Source: Candidatus Corynebacterium faecipullorum (GTDB taxonomy: Bacteria; Actinomycetota; Actinomycetes; Mycobacteriales; Mycobacteriaceae). Taken from it: a stretch of 7,462 bases of DNA. Numbering within the stretch: the first letter of the stretch is position 1; each line of letters begins with the position of its first letter. The translations under genes and the position numbers were made by a program. This document shows, piece by piece, positions 6,179 through 7,462 of the stretch. The notes beneath the pieces are model-generated. The model ran no database searches, was not told where the DNA came from, and was given only the letters and a program-made list of their open reading frames with translations. The DNA is taken from NCBI GenBank assembly GCA_019114925.1, contig DXEO01000056.1:1-7462 (forward strand). The letters are read 5' to 3'.

Positions 6179-6184
6179 ATTATC
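6179..6184 (-). promoter_or_regulatory. Candidate -10 element for the LacI-type gene
   Basis: On the minus strand GATAAT lies about 27 nt before ATG 6151. A poor -35 (TTTAGT at 6202-6207) stands 17 bp upstream. A competing possibility is TAGTCT at 6159-6164, 7 nt before the ATG, which would give a leaderless message. Neither can be preferred from sequence alone. Confidence 0.3.
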
Positions 6185-6186
6185 AT

Positions 6187-6216
6187 TTGACAACAATTTT
6201 CACTAAAGCGTAGAAA
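6187..6216 (+). promoter_or_regulatory. znuA promoter, predicted leaderless
   Basis: A perfect -35 TTGACA at 6187-6192 is followed after 18 bp by TAGAAA at 6211-6216, close to the TANANT -10 pattern. The expected transcription start, 6-7 nt after the -10, is 6222-6224, essentially the A of the znuA ATG at 6224. No usable Shine-Dalgarno sequence precedes that ATG, which fits a leaderless message. This is the best promoter in the window. Confidence 0.65.
6188..6202. promoter_or_regulatory. Zur-box-like inverted repeat
   Basis: TGACAACAATTTTCA is a 15-bp imperfect palindrome of the form TGA-N-AA-NNN-TT-N-TCA. It matches the general pattern of actinobacterial Zur/FurB sites (TGAAAAT centre ATTTTCA type). 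It overlaps five of six -35 bases of the znuA promoter, so a zinc-loaded Zur dimer would block transcription. In C. glutamicum the homologous znuA operon is a known Zur target. The site also lies within the candidate promoter of the divergent LacI-type gene. Confidence 0.6.
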
Positions 6217-6223
6217 TAGGGAC

Positions 6224-7294
6224 ATGACCACTTCCATCTCACGCCGTGCTTTCCGACGTCCCGCCGCCCTCCTCTTCGCTGCCACCCTGGGCGCCGCCAC
6301 GCTGAGCGCCTGTTCCTCCAGCGGCGATAACGCCGATGGCGGCTCGGATGCCGGTTCCGACAAGGAGACAATCCAGGTCATCGCCGCGACCTCCATCTGG
6401 GCCGATGTGGCCCAGGCAGTCGTCAACACCGCGCAGACCGACGTGAACATCGACGTCCACCCCATCGTGAGTGGCAACAGCGTGGACCCGCACCACTTTG
6501 AGCCCACCGCCGCGGATATCGCCCGCGCCAACGAGGCCGACGTCATCATCGCCGGTGGCGGCGGCTACGACGCATGGCTTTACCAGGCTGTGAAGAACCA
6601 GGACCAGATCATTCACGCGCTCCCGCTTACCGCGCATGACCACGGTGATCATGACCATGACGAACATGCGCATGAAGAGGAACACGACCATGACGAGCGT
6701 GCGCATGACCATGCGCACGAACACGAGCATGAAGGCCAGACCGTGACCATGGACGAGGCCAAGAAGATCGCCGCCGAGCACCCCGAGCAGATCACCAACA
6801 TCGATGGCAACGAGCACGTGTGGTACGACGCCGCAGCCATCGAGAAGGTAGCGACGGAGGTCGCCACGCTCGTTAATGAGACTAACCCGGAGGCCAAAGC
6901 CACCGCCGATCCGCTAGTCGAACGCGTGGAGGGCGTGAAGGCGCGCATCGAGAAGCTCCCGCAGCGCAATTACGCACAGACCGAGCCAATCGCGGACTAC
7001 ATCTTCAAGTACACCGACAGCACCGATGCCACCCCGGAGGGCTACCGCAAGGCCACCGTCTCCGAGAGCGAACCCACCGCCGCCGATTTGGCCCGCTTCC
7101 TGGAGGACATCAAGCAGGACAAGATCGACTTGCTCATCTTTAACCCGCAGACCGAAACCGACATGACCAAGCGCATCCGCGCTGCCGCCGAGGACAAGAA
7201 CATCCCGGTGGTAGAGATTGGGGAAACCCCGCCGGAGGAGACCAACTTCCTCGATTACTACGAAGAAGTCGTCAACGCACTCGAGGCTGTGTAA
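6224..7294 (+). CDS. znuA: Zinc ABC transporter substrate-binding lipoprotein
   Basis: Extracytoplasmic metal-capturing lipoprotein of a ZnuABC-type importer, 356 aa. The signal peptide has a twin-arginine-like SRRAF at residues 6-10, a hydrophobic stretch and lipobox LSAC with lipidated Cys30, so export may use Tat before lipidation. The cluster A-I metal-binding fold shows DPHHFEPTAADI at 88-99 (ligand His90 or His91), ADVIIAGGGGYDAWL at 105-119, and NEHVWYD at 196-202 (His198). Where manganese and zinc binders usually have a third His, this protein has QTEPIADYI at 252-260, and the C-terminal part has VVEIGETPP near 329. This resembles the TroA_b subgroup. A loop at 138-170 holds 14 His plus many Asp/Glu, typical of zinc rather than manganese binders. 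ATG 6224 is preferred from the promoter spacing and signal peptide. The downstream ATPase gene starts directly after the stop. Confidence 0.93.
   Translation: MTTSISRRAFRRPAALLFAATLGAATLSACSSSGDNADGGSDAGSDKETIQVIAATSIWADVAQAVVNTAQTDVNIDVHPIVSGNSVDPHHFEPTAADIARANEADVIIAGGGGYDAWLYQAVKNQDQIIHALPLTAHDHGDHDHDEHAHEEEHDHDERAHDHAHEHEHEGQTVTMDEAKKIAAEHPEQITNIDGNEHVWYDAAAIEKVATEVATLVNETNPEAKATADPLVERVEGVKARIEKLPQRNYAQTEPIADYIFKYTDSTDATPEGYRKATVSESEPTAADLARFLEDIKQDKIDLLIFNPQTETDMTKRIRAAAEDKNIPVVEIGETPPEETNFLDYYEEVVNALEAV
6635..6733 (+). repeat. His/Asp/Glu-rich loop with an 11-residue internal duplication
   Basis: Codons for residues 138-170 of ZnuA encode a charged loop with histidine at nearly every second position. 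At DNA level 6653-6675 and 6686-6708 are 23-bp near-repeats differing at two bases, 33 bp apart, giving the related modules DHDEHAHEEEH and DHDERAHDHAH. This suggests tandem duplication of an 11-residue unit. Confidence 0.75.
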
Positions 7295-7462
7295 GTGCTC
7301 ATCTCTTTTAACAATGCCGCAGTAGAACCACTATGGTCGGACATGAATCTCGCCGTAGACCGCGGCGAGTTCATCGCTGTTTTGGGTCCCAACGGCGTCG
7401 GCAAGTCCACGCTGCTAGGAACAATCTTGGGGACCCGCCAGCTCACTGCGGGCAGCGTGGAC
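7295..7462 (+). CDS. znuC: Metal ABC transporter ATPase, 5' part only
   Basis: The first 56 codons of the ATP-binding subunit that would power zinc import with ZnuA and a membrane permease, expected next. The frame is open to the window end. The Walker A motif GPNGVGKST occupies residues 31-39 and is preceded by the usual VDRGEFIAVLG; the Q-loop, signature and Walker B lie beyond the edge. The GTG start at 7295 follows the znuA stop TAA with no gap and has GAGG at 7283-7286, 8 nt upstream, inside znuA. This indicates one operon with coupled translation. The N-terminus is short (MLISFNNAAVEPLW), lacking the usual aromatic A-loop tyrosine at the common place; Trp14 or Phe5 might replace it. Confidence 0.88.
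   Translation, partial: MLISFNNAAVEPLWSDMNLAVDRGEFIAVLGPNGVGKSTLLGTILGTRQLTAGSVD

Noticed and set aside
6239..6817. 192-codon minus-strand frame inside znuA, apparently hydrophobic
   Set aside because: The Val/Met-rich stretch is just the complement of the His/Asp/Glu codons; no start signal or family match.

Overview
The window looks like chromosomal DNA of a Corynebacterium species. It is GC-rich, uses GTG starts and several probably leaderless promoters, and has the gene order I remember from the Corynebacterium glutamicum cg2905-cg2912 region: thrE, a lysine-rich small protein, otsA, a lipoprotein, otsB, a LacI-type regulator and a zinc ABC transporter. This assignment comes from recalled synteny and visible motifs, not from a database search.

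Layout. At the left edge is a complete tRNA-Thr(UGU) gene on the minus strand. Divergent from it, across about 185 bp, is thrE, a ten-helix threonine/serine exporter. A compact plus-strand block follows: a 119-residue protein with a histone-H1-like KKAT repeat tail, then otsA (2 bp gap), a small META/HslJ-like lipoprotein (ATGA overlap) and otsB (31 bp gap). OtsA makes trehalose-6-phosphate from UDP-glucose and glucose-6-phosphate, and OtsB dephosphorylates it to trehalose. Trehalose is a compatible solute and, in Corynebacteriales, the carrier of mycolic acids for the outer membrane.

otsB runs tail-to-tail into a minus-strand LacI-family gene, and the two stop codons share the bases CTAG. 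By motif and position this is the likely ortholog of IpsA, the inositol-responsive regulator of inositol-phospholipid synthesis. A 72-bp intergenic region separates its start from znuA on the plus strand. That region holds a clear TTGACA-N18-TAGAAA promoter overlapped by a 15-bp Zur-box-like inverted repeat, and it predicts a leaderless znuA. ZnuA is a Zn-binding lipoprotein with a Tat-like signal and a His/Asp/Glu-rich loop. It abuts the first 56 codons of an ABC ATPase (znuC), which is cut by the window end.

I found no mobile element, CRISPR array, phage gene or defence system. The genes are ordinary core genes. The points worth a second look are the two uncharacterised small proteins inside the trehalose operon, the regulatory architecture around znuA/ipsA, and a few repeat and overlap features.
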